Below are positions 1 through 8,639 of a stretch of 42,662 bases of DNA, piece by piece (position 1 is the first letter of the stretch; every line of letters starts with the position of its first letter). The DNA comes from Hymenobacter profundi (GTDB taxonomy: Bacteria; Bacteroidota; Bacteroidia; Cytophagales; Hymenobacteraceae), in assembly GCF_019334315.1 (NCBI RefSeq), contig NZ_JAHWGL010000036.1, positions 1 through 42,662 of the forward strand, written 5' to 3'. The position numbers were made by a program, and so were the translations under genes. The notes under the pieces are model-generated. The model saw only the letters and a list, made by a program, of their open reading frames with translations. It made no database searches and was not told the origin of the DNA.

Positions 1-17
1 AGTTGGGTCCGTTTAGA

Positions 18-40
18 AGTTGCGAGTTACTAATTATCAG
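18..40. repeat. Copy A of a 23-bp dispersed intergenic repeat
   Basis: These 23 bases match positions 22358-22380 with 3 mismatches (core AGTTGCGAGTT, end TTATCAG). Both copies are non-coding. The function is unknown, and the match may be a remnant of a larger repeat family. Confidence 0.45.
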
Positions 41-49
41 AAAAAGAAT

Positions 50-190
50 GTCATCCTGAGCATGTGGCGCATCAAGCTCGTGTCGAAGGACCTTGCTAGA
101 CCAGAACGATTGCTATAGTATAGTAATGACTCGTTCTCACGTAGAAAGGTCCTTCGACACTGGCTTGATGTGCCACATGCTCAGGATGAC
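50..190. repeat. Long imperfect inverted repeat, GTCATCCTGAGC family
   Basis: Two 45-nt arms (50-94 and 146-190) are near-perfect reverse complements around a ~50-nt AT-rich spacer. The outer ends read GTCATCCTGAGC and GCTCAGGATGAC. The element lies just downstream of panD and could act as a terminator or as a small non-autonomous palindromic element. A related sequence starts near 663 and a cousin lies at 39521-39613, so this is a dispersed family and not a unique hairpin. Confidence 0.8.
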
Positions 191-218
191 AAGCGTATAG
201 CATCGAGTTAGCAACCAC

Positions 219-566
219 TCAGCTCAACCGGTTGTGCTGGTCGGGGAAAATGAGGGTAGGCTTGTGAGCGCGTGCCTCTGCAAAATCGATGAGAGCGTAA
301 GAGAAGATAATCACGATGTCGCCCACGGCTACGCGGCGGGCGGCCGGACCATTCAGGCATATCATGCCCGAGCCCCGCTCTCCACGAATTGTATAGGTTT
401 CAAACCGCTCCCCGTTGTTCACGTTCACGATAGTCACCTTCTCGTTTTCTACCATATTAGCCGCGTCCAGCAGGTCCTCGTCAATAGTGATGCTACCTAC
501 ATAATGTAGCTCCGCCTGCGTGACTTTGGCGCGGTGAATTTTCGACTTTAGAACCTCGATATGCAT
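219..566 (-). CDS. panD: Aspartate 1-decarboxylase PanD
   Basis: Makes beta-alanine from L-aspartate for pantothenate and CoA synthesis; cytosolic, pyruvoyl-dependent. The 115-residue product begins [15 protein letters not shown]. It carries the self-cleavage site Gly24-Ser25 in YVGSITID, where Ser25 becomes the pyruvoyl group, and the family's NGERFETY and NGPAARR segments. I chose the ATG at 566 because the longer open frame (to 695) adds 43 residues with no family similarity and would run through the promoter at 596-603. Length is normal for the family. Its partner panC lies upstream on the same strand, separated by a degenerate repeat, so panD probably has its own transcript. Confidence 0.96.
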   Translation of the reverse strand: MHIEVLKSKIHRAKVTQAELHYVGSITIDEDLLDAANMVENEKVTIVNVNNGERFETYTIRGERGSGMICLNGPAARRVAVGDIVIIFSYALIDFAEARAHKPTLIFPDQHNRLS

Positions 567-595
567 GGGTGAAAAAGCGGGTGGAATATATCTTG

Positions 596-603
596 CAAAG
601 ATA
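596..603 (-). promoter_or_regulatory. Bacteroidota -7 promoter box of panD
   Basis: Read on the minus strand this is TATCTTTG, an exact match to the Bacteroidota sigma-A consensus TAnnTTTG, about 30 nt before the panD ATG at 566. It supports the short panD start. I do not see a clear -33 TTG. Confidence 0.6.
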
Positions 604-660
604 CAGAAGGGAAAAATGGTAGGTAGCGGTGAGAGGTTGTGAGATAGGGAATAGCAATCG

Positions 661-774
661 TCTGTCATCCTGAGTGCAGCGAAGGATTTTCTCACGTGTG
701 AGCAAGTCGTTGTTACGTCAATCGTTCAACTGGTATAAGGTCATTCGCAAGCGGACGCCAGATAAAGGATGACA
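661..774. repeat. Degenerate GTCATCCTGAG-family palindrome
   Basis: The left part (TGTCATCCTGAGTGCAGCG, then AAGGATTTT) resembles the arms of the element at 50-190. The right end keeps only AAGGATGACA. A small internal palindrome, CTCACGTGTGAG, is also present. It looks like a decayed copy lying between panC and panD. Confidence 0.55.
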
Positions 775-804
775 GGCGCTTTCTACCCATCATCACATCA
801 ACAA

Positions 805-1656
805 TCAGCTCATCACCATTACATTATCAATCAGGCGCACGCTACCGAGGTGCGCTGCTAGGCACAGAGCCACGGCGGCCTGTTGTTGCCAGGGCCCTGG
901 TAAGGGTTGCAGGGTTTGCGCGTCTGCTACCTCCATATACTCTAAGGTAATAGCAGGGGTAGCCGCCAGATACTCAGCTACCGCGGTTTGCACGGCAGTA
1001 GGTTCAGCACCGGCCTGCACCAGATCGGCAGCTTGGCGCAACGCTTCGTACAAGCGCGGCGCTACGGCCCGCTCGTCCGGCGTGAGCCGCCGGTTGCGCG
1101 ATGACATCGCCAGCCCATCCGCTTCTCGCACGGTAGGGAATACCACCAATTCCAACGCAAACGACAAGTCGGCCACCAGCTGCTGGATGATGGCTACCTG
1201 CTGCAAGTCCTTCTGCCCGAAGTAGGCGCGGTGCGGCTGGCACAAGTGAAACAGCTTGCTTACCACCGTGGCTACCCCATTGAAGTGGCCCGGCCGGTGG
1301 GCACCTTCCATCACCCGCTCCAGAGCACCAAAATCAAACCGCAATACGGCGGGCGTTGGGTACATCTCCTCCACGGAGGGTAAGAACAACGCCGTGCAGC
1401 CCGCTGGGCTCAATAGCGCAGCGTCGGCCTCGGGCAGACGGGGGTAGAGCCGGAAGTCGTCGGGGTTGTTGAACTGGGTGGGGTTGACGAAGATGCTAAC
1501 CACTACCACATCGTTGGCCGCCGCCGCGGCGCGCACCAGTTGCAGGTGACCTTCGTGCAGGGCACCCATGGTAGGCACCAGCCCAATGCGCTTGCCCGCC
1601 TGCCGCCACTGCTCCACTTGGGTGAGTAGGGAGGCAGCCGTGTAAAGTATGTTCAT
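805..1656 (-). CDS. panC: Pantothenate synthetase (pantoate--beta-alanine ligase) PanC
   Basis: Joins pantoate and beta-alanine with ATP through a pantoyl-adenylate; cytosolic, the last step of pantothenate synthesis. The 283-residue product is normal length. It has the nucleotidyltransferase HIGH-type motif as HEGH at residues 34-37 (in PTMGALHEGH), FVNPTQF near 56-62, GQKD at 147-150 and the KMSKS-like MSSRN at 184-188. It lies upstream of panD on the same strand, so substrate supply and ligation are neighbours. The divergent gene starts about 120 bp away. No odd features. Confidence 0.97.
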   Translation of the reverse strand: MNILYTAASLLTQVEQWRQAGKRIGLVPTMGALHEGHLQLVRAAAAANDVVVVSIFVNPTQFNNPDDFRLYPRLPEADAALLSPAGCTALFLPSVEEMYPTPAVLRFDFGALERVMEGAHRPGHFNGVATVVSKLFHLCQPHRAYFGQKDLQQVAIIQQLVADLSFALELVVFPTVREADGLAMSSRNRRLTPDERAVAPRLYEALRQAADLVQAGAEPTAVQTAVAEYLAATPAITLEYMEVADAQTLQPLPGPWQQQAAVALCLAAHLGSVRLIDNVMVMS

Positions 1657-1698
1657 GAAACAAAAAGCCCGCTATTTACGATGCCCAGGCCGGATTAG

Positions 1699-1729
1699 TT
1701 GAAATTTTGCTTAAAAATGTTTAATTTTG
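1699..1729 (+). promoter_or_regulatory. Promoter of the GT5-like gene
   Basis: The -7 box TAATTTTG at 1722-1729 matches TAnnTTTG exactly. A TTG at 1699-1701 stands 20 nt upstream as the -33 element, the spacing expected for Bacteroidota sigma-A. It sits 45 bp before the chosen ATG at 1775 and argues against an earlier start at 1727. Confidence 0.65.
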
Positions 1730-1774
1730 TGCATCCCAAAGTGTTGCCCTTTCCCAATCACCAACATAACCACT

Positions 1775-2587
1775 ATGTCTAAGTTGAGAATACTCTATGC
1801 TGCCACGGAAATCAACCCGTTTCTGCAAACGACCAAGGTAGCGGAGTTTCTGCGCATGTTGCCGCAGGGAATGCAAGAGATGGGGATGGAAATCCGCATT
1901 TTCGTACCCCGATTTGGTATTATTAACGAGCGTAAAAACCGCTTGCATGAGGTGGTTCGGTTGTCCGGCATCAACATCGCCGTGGGTGAAGAGGAAAAGC
2001 CGCTGGTAATTAAGGTAGCGTCGATTCCGAACGCGAAGTTGCAGGTATATTTCATCGATAACGAGGATTATTTTCACCGCAAATCGGTACTAGTCGATAA
2101 GAACGATAAGTTTCACGCCGACAATGACGAGCGGGCTATCTTCTTCTGCAAAGGCGTGCTGGAAACGGTAAAAAAATTAGGCTGGGCACCAGACATCGTG
2201 CACTGCAACGACTGGATGACGGGCCTGATTCCGATGTACTTGAAAACGACTTACAAGAAGGACCCGATTTTCAAGGATGCCAAATCGGTTTTCACCATCT
2301 ACAACAATGAGTTCAAGCACAAGTTTGGGCAGGACATCATTGAGAAGGCCAAGATGCTGGACATCGACGACGAAATGCTGGCCGCGCTGAAATCTGCTGA
2401 TTTCGGAGGTTTTATCAAGGTAGGCATGGAGTACGCCGATTCGGTCGTGAAGTCGGACGAGGATTTCAGCGACAATCTAAACGCGCTGTTCACCGAGTAC
2501 TCGCAGAAATGCCGTATTGGCCAAATGGGTGCCGATCAGGATTTGCTGACTTCTTACTACGATTTATATAATGAACTGGCCAACTAA
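1775..2587 (+). CDS. GT5 starch/glycogen synthase N-domain-like protein
   Basis: A 270-residue protein resembling only the N-terminal Rossmann domain of glycogen/starch synthase (GT5); full-length GlgA is about 480 residues. Recognisable stretches are RILYAATEINPF at the N-terminus, IRIFVPRFG, QVYFIDNEDYF and PDIVHCNDWMTGLIP. The ADP-glucose-binding KxGGL motif of GlgA, expected just after INPF, is absent: the sequence reads LQTTKVAEF. The C-terminal nucleotide-binding domain is missing altogether, so catalytic activity is doubtful. Half-size homologues are common in Bacteroidota and carry a starch-synthase label by homology. Its 3' end overlaps the next gene by 17 bp, so the two are probably translationally coupled. 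Confidence 0.85.
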   Translation: MSKLRILYAATEINPFLQTTKVAEFLRMLPQGMQEMGMEIRIFVPRFGIINERKNRLHEVVRLSGINIAVGEEEKPLVIKVASIPNAKLQVYFIDNEDYFHRKSVLVDKNDKFHADNDERAIFFCKGVLETVKKLGWAPDIVHCNDWMTGLIPMYLKTTYKKDPIFKDAKSVFTIYNNEFKHKFGQDIIEKAKMLDIDDEMLAALKSADFGGFIKVGMEYADSVVKSDEDFSDNLNALFTEYSQKCRIGQMGADQDLLTSYYDLYNELAN

Positions 2588-4094
2588 GGCCCTGCGCCGC
2601 TGGTCGGCATGCCTGCTTTCCGCACCGGCTCTGTTGATGGCAACTGGCTGCGAAGATCCCAACAACATCAGCGTAGAGCTGCCCGGCAGCGCTAGCACTA
2701 CTACCGAGTACCGCGACCTGCCCGTGATGGCGTACACCGTACGCCGGGACTCCCTGCCTACCCTCAACGCAAGCCAAATGCTGTTGGGCAGGGTGCGCGA
2801 CAATAATACCGGCATCGTAACAGCGGCGCGGGTGTATACCAACCTGCAAGTCAGTCCCGATCCGCTGCCTGCCACGTTTGCGGGGGCACAGCTCGACTCG
2901 GTTACGCTTATCATGGCGTATACCCGCGCCTATGGTACCACTACTCAGCCTGGCCAATTCAATGTGTTCGGTTTGCAGCAGAAGCTGGATGAGCGAGTGG
3001 CCTATAACTCCAGCACCAGCGCGAGTGTGGGCACACCCCTACTGAGCAACGTGACTATTCCCTACAGCCCGGAGCGGCGGGAACGCCAGCCATCGTCTCC
3101 GGCCAGCACCACCGACACCGTTACGACGGTGGCCAACGTTCCGCAGGCGCTGAACTTCCGAATTGCTAAGTCTTCTTCTTTCAGCACGGGCTTGTTTGCC
3201 CTGCTGCAAAAAACGGATTTCACGCAGGCTCAACTCGACGCGTATGTAGCCGGCTTGGCCGTGGCGCCAGCAGATGACTATGTAGGTGCCGTTGCCAGTA
3301 TTGATCCTTCGTATACAAGACTGGTAGTCTATTACCACGACCCGGCTCGTCCTTCTATCCGGCGTGTGTACCGTATGGCCAGCAACGTGAACAACGACTC
3401 TCGCTACTTCACGCAAATCACACCCGATTTCAGCGCGGCTGGCCCCCTGGCAGCGGTAGCAGACAAAAAGCAATCGGTACCTGCTGCCGTTACCAATGAG
3501 GTAACCTATATCCAGGATGGTGTTGGACTGGCTACGAAGCTGGTTATTCCTGGTTTGGAGGAACTGCGCAAGCAGTCTGGTATAGCAATCAACCGCGCCG
3601 AGCTATTAGTGCCTGTTAAGCCGTTCAGCAACAGTGTATTTCCCTACCCTGGTTACCAGTCATTGAACGACCCAACAAAGAATGCGGCTGTCACTAAAAC
3701 GTATCTCTACGAGGCTAACAGCGAAAACAACCGGATACTGCAGCGCACGGTTTTGTCGAATCCCATCAATCGTTTGGTACAGGCAGATCAGGCCAATCAA
3801 CAGAGCCAGTCGTACCAGGCAGCTTCTAATGCCTCTCCAGCAGCAGGCTCACAGGCGGAAGGTACACTATACAGTGTAGATGCCTCTACGCTTTATTATA
3901 GCATCCTGATGACCAGCTACACGCAAGCTTATCTCCTGAATCAGTTGGGTGGAGAGTTACCTTCCGCTTTCCTGTTTTCACCTACCTTGGCCTTGCCGAA
4001 AGCCTATCAGCCCACCGTCAACGTATCGCTAAACCGGGCAGTGCTGAATGCTAATAATATAAAGCTCCGGGTTTACTTCTCCAACCGGCAATAG
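2571..4094 (+). CDS. DUF4270 family lipoprotein
   Basis: A 507-residue exported protein. The N-terminus has a basic start, a hydrophobic core and a lipobox ending at Cys27 (LMATGC), so it should be a lipoprotein facing the periplasm or the outer membrane. The body matches the Bacteroidota DUF4270 pattern: SVELPGS near the N-terminus, a VYTNLQ/LDSVTL beta-strand region, a middle part on ligand-like folds (AELLVPV) and a short end KLRVYFSNRQ. Molecular function is unknown for the family. It starts inside the end of the GT5-like gene and is followed 84 bp later by glmS, so it may share that transcript. I infer an envelope role from the glmS neighbour only. Confidence 0.85.
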   Translation: MNWPTKALRRWSACLLSAPALLMATGCEDPNNISVELPGSASTTTEYRDLPVMAYTVRRDSLPTLNASQMLLGRVRDNNTGIVTAARVYTNLQVSPDPLPATFAGAQLDSVTLIMAYTRAYGTTTQPGQFNVFGLQQKLDERVAYNSSTSASVGTPLLSNVTIPYSPERRERQPSSPASTTDTVTTVANVPQALNFRIAKSSSFSTGLFALLQKTDFTQAQLDAYVAGLAVAPADDYVGAVASIDPSYTRLVVYYHDPARPSIRRVYRMASNVNNDSRYFTQITPDFSAAGPLAAVADKKQSVPAAVTNEVTYIQDGVGLATKLVIPGLEELRKQSGIAINRAELLVPVKPFSNSVFPYPGYQSLNDPTKNAAVTKTYLYEANSENNRILQRTVLSNPINRLVQADQANQQSQSYQAASNASPAAGSQAEGTLYSVDASTLYYSILMTSYTQAYLLNQLGGELPSAFLFSPTLALPKAYQPTVNVSLNRAVLNANNIKLRVYFSNRQ

Positions 4095-4178
4095 GCGGGC
4101 TCCGCGCCCACTATCGGTTTCGGCACGCGCTTTGCCAACCGACTCTCCTTTCCATTTATTGGCTTTTTCCTGAACGCT

Positions 4179-6014
4179 ATGTGCGGAATCGTTGCGTATA
4201 TCGGGCACCGTGAGGCTTGCCCCATTATTCTAAAAGGGTTGCACCGCCTCGAATACCGGGGATATGATTCGGCAGGCGTAGCCTTGCTCAACGGAACGTT
4301 GAGCGTGTACAAGAAGAAAGGTAAGGTAAACGACCTCGAAAACTTTATTGCTGGCAAAGATCTGCACGCACAAGTGGGCATGGGCCACACCCGCTGGGCT
4401 ACTCATGGTGAGCCTAATGATGTAAATGCCCACCCGCACTATTCTACCTCCGAGCGGATTGCTATCATCCACAATGGCATTATTGAAAACTACGCATCGC
4501 TGAAAACACACTTGCAGCAGCAAGGGCACGTGTTTCACTCCGATACCGACACGGAAGTTTTCGTTAACCTCATTGAAGAAATTCAGAGCAAAAACGACTG
4601 TACGCTGGAAGAAGCAGTGCGTTTGGCATTGCACGAGGTAGTAGGTGCCTACGCTATTGTAGTGCTAAGCAAGGATGCTCCTAACCAGCTGATTGCTGCT
4701 CGCAAAGGCTCGCCATTGGTTATCGGCGTAGGTCAAAACGAGTTCTTCCTAGCTTCGGATGCTACTCCAATTATCGAGTACACCAACGAAGTAGTGTACG
4801 TGAACGATTACGAAATCGTAGTTATTCGCGACGGTAAGATGGATATACAATCCAAAGAAGCCGTGCAGCAGACGCCCTATATTCAGAAGCTGGAACTGGC
4901 GCTGGATAGCATTGAAAAGGGTGGCTACGAGCACTTCATGCTAAAGGAAATCTTCGAGCAGCCTCGCTCTATTCTGGACTCTATGCGCGGGCGCCTAGAG
5001 TTAAAGTCGGGCCACCTGAACATGGCGGGCGCACGGGCGTACGAGCAGAAGTTTATCCACGCACAGCGTATCATTATCGTAGCCTGCGGTACCTCTTGGC
5101 ACGCTGGCTTGGTAGCTGAGTATCTACTGGAAGACTTGGCGCGTATCCCCGTGGAGGTTGAGTACGCCTCGGAGTTCCGCTACCGTAACCCGGTACTCAC
5201 GGAACGCGATATTGTAATTGCCATTTCGCAATCTGGCGAGACGGCTGACACGCTGGCAGCTATTGAGTTGGCCAAGTCAAAGGGCGCTACCATTTTCGGT
5301 ATTTGCAATGTGGTAGGCAGCAGCATTGCTCGCGCCACAGATGCTGGCGCCTACACCCACGCCGGTCCTGAGATTGGCGTAGCTTCCACCAAGGCTTTCA
5401 CCGCCCAGGTAACAGTACTCACGCTGCTAGCTATGATTGTGGGTAGCAAGCGCGGCACCCTCACCGACACCAAACTGCGCGAGTTGATGGTGGAGCTGGA
5501 CACCATTCCGGCGAAGGTAGAGAAGGCGCTTCAGTTGGATACGGAAATCCAGCAGATTTCTGAAATCTTCAAAGATGCCAGCAATTTCCTTTATCTGGGC
5601 CGGGGCTACAACTTCCCGGTAGCGTTGGAAGGTGCTCTTAAGCTAAAGGAGATCAGCTACATTCATGCTGAGGGCTACCCCGCAGCGGAGATGAAACACG
5701 GCCCTATCGCCCTGATCGACGAGAACATGCCGGTGGTAGTTATTGCTACCAAAGACCAGTCGTATGAGAAGGTAGTTTCCAATATTCAGGAGGTGAAGGC
5801 GCGTAAAGGCCGCATCATTGCTGTGGTGACCGAAGGCGACGAGGTGATTCCGCAGATGGCGGAGTTCGTGATTGAAGTGCCCGCCACGTCCGATGTGTTG
5901 ATGCCGTTGGTATCGGTAGTACCGCTTCAATTACTCTCGTATCATATTGCCGTTATGCGTGGCTGCAACGTGGATCAGCCCCGCAACCTGGCAAAATCTG
6001 TGACGGTAGAATAA
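4179..6014 (+). CDS. glmS: Glutamine--fructose-6-phosphate aminotransferase GlmS
   Basis: Converts fructose-6-phosphate and glutamine to glucosamine-6-phosphate, the entry step to UDP-GlcNAc for peptidoglycan and LPS. The 611 residues fit the family. An N-terminal class II glutaminase domain begins MCGIVAYIGHR, with Cys2 as nucleophile after Met removal. A linker leads to two SIS sugar-isomerase domains, seen in VACGTSWHAG, ISQSGETADT and LGRGYNFPVALEGALKLKE. The C-terminus ends QPRNLAKSVTVE, the conserved fructose-6-phosphate loop. I see no glmS ribozyme upstream: the gap to the previous gene is only 84 bp and shows no such fold. A hairpin terminator follows at 6033-6062. Confidence 0.98.
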   Translation: MCGIVAYIGHREACPIILKGLHRLEYRGYDSAGVALLNGTLSVYKKKGKVNDLENFIAGKDLHAQVGMGHTRWATHGEPNDVNAHPHYSTSERIAIIHNGIIENYASLKTHLQQQGHVFHSDTDTEVFVNLIEEIQSKNDCTLEEAVRLALHEVVGAYAIVVLSKDAPNQLIAARKGSPLVIGVGQNEFFLASDATPIIEYTNEVVYVNDYEIVVIRDGKMDIQSKEAVQQTPYIQKLELALDSIEKGGYEHFMLKEIFEQPRSILDSMRGRLELKSGHLNMAGARAYEQKFIHAQRIIIVACGTSWHAGLVAEYLLEDLARIPVEVEYASEFRYRNPVLTERDIVIAISQSGETADTLAAIELAKSKGATIFGICNVVGSSIARATDAGAYTHAGPEIGVASTKAFTAQVTVLTLLAMIVGSKRGTLTDTKLRELMVELDTIPAKVEKALQLDTEIQQISEIFKDASNFLYLGRGYNFPVALEGALKLKEISYIHAEGYPAAEMKHGPIALIDENMPVVVIATKDQSYEKVVSNIQEVKARKGRIIAVVTEGDEVIPQMAEFVIEVPATSDVLMPLVSVVPLQLLSYHIAVMRGCNVDQPRNLAKSVTVE

Positions 6015-6032
6015 TTTTCCCTACTCTGCTAA

Positions 6033-6062
6033 GAAGCCGCTCCGGTACCCGGAGCGGCTTTT
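6033..6062 (+). terminator. Intrinsic terminator after glmS
   Basis: A 10-bp GC-rich stem (AAGCCGCTCC / GGAGCGGCTT) with a 7-nt loop GGTACCC-type centre, followed by a T-run, 20 bp after the glmS stop. Confidence 0.85.
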
Positions 6063-6115
6063 CTGTTTTACATTTAGGCTGTTGAAACTCATTTTTCTAA
6101 AAAATTCATTTCACT

Positions 6116-6499
6116 ATGGCTCATTCCGTCATTTTTTCGCCCGATGCTCCCGCGCCCATTGGGCCTTATAGCCAGGCTGTACAGGCCGGCAATACGGTGT
6201 ATGTTTCGGGACAAATTCCGCTGGATGCAACGGGGCAGATGGTAGGCGACGGTGACGTAGCAGCCGAAACACACCAAGTTATGCGCAACCTGCAAGCTGT
6301 ATTAAGCGCTGCGGGTCTTACCCTGACCAACGTAGTGAAGTGCAGCATCTTCGTGAAGGACCTGCACAACTTTGGCCGCATCAATGATGTGTATGGTAGC
6401 TACTTCGAGGCAGGCTATGCTCCTGCCCGCGAAACGGTGGAGGTGTCGCGGCTGCCTAAAGATGTACAGGTAGAGATTTCCTGTATTGCCGTTCACTAA
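6116..6499 (+). CDS. RidA/YjgF/YER057c family enamine/imine deaminase
   Basis: A 127-residue cytosolic trimer-type protein that hydrolyses reactive enamines/imines such as 2-aminoacrylate released by PLP enzymes. Family landmarks are PIGPYSQAV at residues 13-21, NTVYVSGQIPLD, the KCSIFVKDL strand, and the C-terminal ARETVEVSRLPKDVQVEISC with the substrate-binding Arg. Normal length. It lies between two strong hairpins (6033-6062 and 6561-6606), so it is probably a single-gene transcript. The exact physiological substrate cannot be read from sequence. Confidence 0.93.
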   Translation: MAHSVIFSPDAPAPIGPYSQAVQAGNTVYVSGQIPLDATGQMVGDGDVAAETHQVMRNLQAVLSAAGLTLTNVVKCSIFVKDLHNFGRINDVYGSYFEAGYAPARETVEVSRLPKDVQVEISCIAVH

Positions 6500-6560
6500 A
6501 AGAATCCGGCACTAGAAGTATTCAGCTACTACTTCGTTAACAGCCGGATTCATACTGAGC

Positions 6561-6606
6561 AAACAAGAGAGCCCCTGGTCTTACAAGACCAGGGGCTCTC
6601 TTGTTT
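6561..6606. terminator. Perfect 22-bp hairpin, likely terminator of the RidA gene
   Basis: Arms 6561-6582 and 6585-6606 are perfect reverse complements (22 bp) with only 2 nt between them. The GC-rich core is GCCCCTGGTC, with T-runs on both outer flanks, so it could stop transcription from either side. It is longer and more perfect than a typical intrinsic terminator. Confidence 0.85.
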
Positions 6607-6882
6607 TAATACTATAATTATTTCATTTCTACATAATGGCTTTTACACACTTTGTACAAATCTCACATCAATTAAGACAGTATTAATAAAGTACAATTAT
6701 GGCATCAATATTGAAATAAAAAGTACAAATAACTGATATTAAGGTACTTTAATCTATAAGATATAACATAAACAATAAGCTTATTGAGAATCTTGATTAT
6801 TGATACAATACAAAATATAGGCTATAAATCTAAGCAGTACTTAAATCGCCCTTCTCAATTCAGGACCATTTAATAGCATTGT
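6607..6882. other. AT-rich leader without genes
   Basis: About 275 bp of AT-rich non-coding sequence between the hairpin and the secreted beta-helix gene. It contains a 10-bp palindrome TTTGTACAAA near 6652 and recurring GTACAA words. I see no convincing ORF, RNA gene or exact promoter box. It probably holds the promoter of the downstream gene. Confidence 0.5.
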
Positions 6883-8538
6883 ATGAGATTTTTCTACTGC
6901 CTTTTGCTTTGCCTGGTGACTACTTTCATCACACGTGCGCAAACCGTACCTGCAGTTACGTATACAGAGCCAATCGTGATAACACGTGGCGGTACGTACA
7001 CGGGCAATTACCGCAGTCTGGACTCCAAGGTGCCGTGCGTGATTGTATCTACCTCCGAGCCTGTAACGCTCATAGATTGCACGCTGGTAGGCGCCGGCGA
7101 CCTGATCAAAACTGGGGGCGGCGTGAATCTGACGGTACGCAACTGTCGTGGCTATGGCCTGACGCCTACCGTTGATAATCGCACGCGTGGACGGTTTCTG
7201 GATGCTTACCAAGCTAAACAGCTGATCGTTGAGCATAATTATATGGAGCATACGGCCGGCATGGTTGTGAATCGCTGGAGCGGCAATGGCTCGGCTCAAC
7301 AGACCCTGACGGTGCGCTATAACCAAGGCCTGAACTGCGACGGGCGCTACCGCAACGGTGGTAAGGAAACCCGCAGCTTCGTGCAGCTCAATACCGTGCA
7401 ACAGCTCGCAGGCATTGATATCAGCTACAACGAGTTCCGCAACGAACCCAACGAGAGTGCCGTGGAGGACAACATCAACTTCTACAACTCGTCGGGCACG
7501 GCACAAAGCCCTATCAAAGTGCACGACAATTACGTGGAGGGAGCTTACCCCTACCCTGCTACTGAGCCGTCCTTTCACGGTACAGGCCTCACCACCGATG
7601 GCGATGGCAGCACTCCCACCACCACGGCTGCTTACATAGAAGCCTATCAGAACCAATTTGTGAGTACTTGCAACGCGGCTATGAATATTGCCGCCGGTCA
7701 CCACATTCGTTTCTACAACAATCGTATGGTGACGGACGGCTTGCTCCCGGACGGCACGAAACTGAAGGCGACGTATGCTGCCACCGCCGTTTTCAATTAT
7801 TATAAAAAAGACGCCGCGACGTTCAATAATAATACTATCAGCAATAACACCATTGGGTACGTAAAATGGGGCTACAATAGCCCATACAAAGACCGGCAGG
7901 ATCTAAGCACCGGCTCTTGCGCTACCTGTACCGGAACTACGCACCTGCCCAACCCCGTTACGCCAGCTATGGAGCAGGATGAATGGTCGCTGTGGCAGCA
8001 GAAGTTGCTACAGCAGCAGGTGTCCGTAGGCGTGCTGCGTGCTACTGGTAGTGGTGGGGGCACAGTACTTCCTGTTACGCTGGCCCGGTTTGAATCGAAG
8101 TATATAGGTGCCCGGCTGCTGGCTACCTGGACTACTGCTCAGGAACTCAATAGCAGCTATTTTGAGGTGCAGCAAAGCACTACAGGCCTAGAGTTTTCCT
8201 CGGTGGGCCATGTGCAGGCAGCCGGCAATAGCACCAGCGCACGCACGTACTCGCTGGCACTACCCCCCTCGGTAGAACGGGTGTATTTGCGGCTGAAAAT
8301 GGTAGACACCGATAGTAGCGTTCGATACAGCGAAGTAATTAGCTGCCAGTCTTTTGCCGGAGCCACAGCAGTTCGGGCCTCCGAGCACACGTTGTACAGC
8401 TTGGCGGGCGAACAATTGTGGCACCGACCAGCATCGGAGGACGGCCCCGACTTACACAACTTGCGCCCTGGCATCTACGTGCTTCGAACTCGCCAAACCG
8501 ATGGTAGTCAGGTAAGTGAAAAAATACTTATTCAATAG
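6883..8538 (+). CDS. Secreted right-handed beta-helix protein with a type IX-secretion-like C-terminus
   Basis: A 551-residue exported protein. Residues 1-20 form a signal peptide (MRFFYCLLLCLVTTFITRAQ). Residues about 40-320 are beta-helix-like, with repeated short strands (VTLIDCTLVG, LTVRNCRGYG, LIVEHNYMEH, YNNRMVTDG, NNNTISNNTIGY), as in right-handed parallel beta-helix families. From about 400 it has the region typical of Hymenobacter secreted proteins (LPVTLARFESK, WTTAQELNSSYFEVQQS). The end, LYSLAGEQLWH...LRPGIYVLRTRQ...EKILIQ, resembles a type A C-terminal sorting domain of the type IX system. Ligand or enzyme activity is unknown; no catalytic motif is evident. It stands alone behind a long AT-rich leader. 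Confidence 0.8.
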   Translation: MRFFYCLLLCLVTTFITRAQTVPAVTYTEPIVITRGGTYTGNYRSLDSKVPCVIVSTSEPVTLIDCTLVGAGDLIKTGGGVNLTVRNCRGYGLTPTVDNRTRGRFLDAYQAKQLIVEHNYMEHTAGMVVNRWSGNGSAQQTLTVRYNQGLNCDGRYRNGGKETRSFVQLNTVQQLAGIDISYNEFRNEPNESAVEDNINFYNSSGTAQSPIKVHDNYVEGAYPYPATEPSFHGTGLTTDGDGSTPTTTAAYIEAYQNQFVSTCNAAMNIAAGHHIRFYNNRMVTDGLLPDGTKLKATYAATAVFNYYKKDAATFNNNTISNNTIGYVKWGYNSPYKDRQDLSTGSCATCTGTTHLPNPVTPAMEQDEWSLWQQKLLQQQVSVGVLRATGSGGGTVLPVTLARFESKYIGARLLATWTTAQELNSSYFEVQQSTTGLEFSSVGHVQAAGNSTSARTYSLALPPSVERVYLRLKMVDTDSSVRYSEVISCQSFAGATAVRASEHTLYSLAGEQLWHRPASEDGPDLHNLRPGIYVLRTRQTDGSQVSEKILIQ

Positions 8539-8639
8539 GACAACCAATTTGTCAATGCGTGTTGAGAATCATAATAAAGTCGTATAATTATCTATTAATA
8601 AGATACATATATCCTTTTACTCCTTTCTCTTTTACAGTT

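Noticed and set aside
4095..4178. A glmS ribozyme upstream of glmS
   Set aside because: The gap is only 84 bp and shows no ribozyme-like core; such ribozymes are typical of Firmicutes.
6841..7704. A 287-residue minus-strand ORF opposite the beta-helix gene
   Set aside because: Shadow frame; the plus strand has a signal peptide and recognisable domains.
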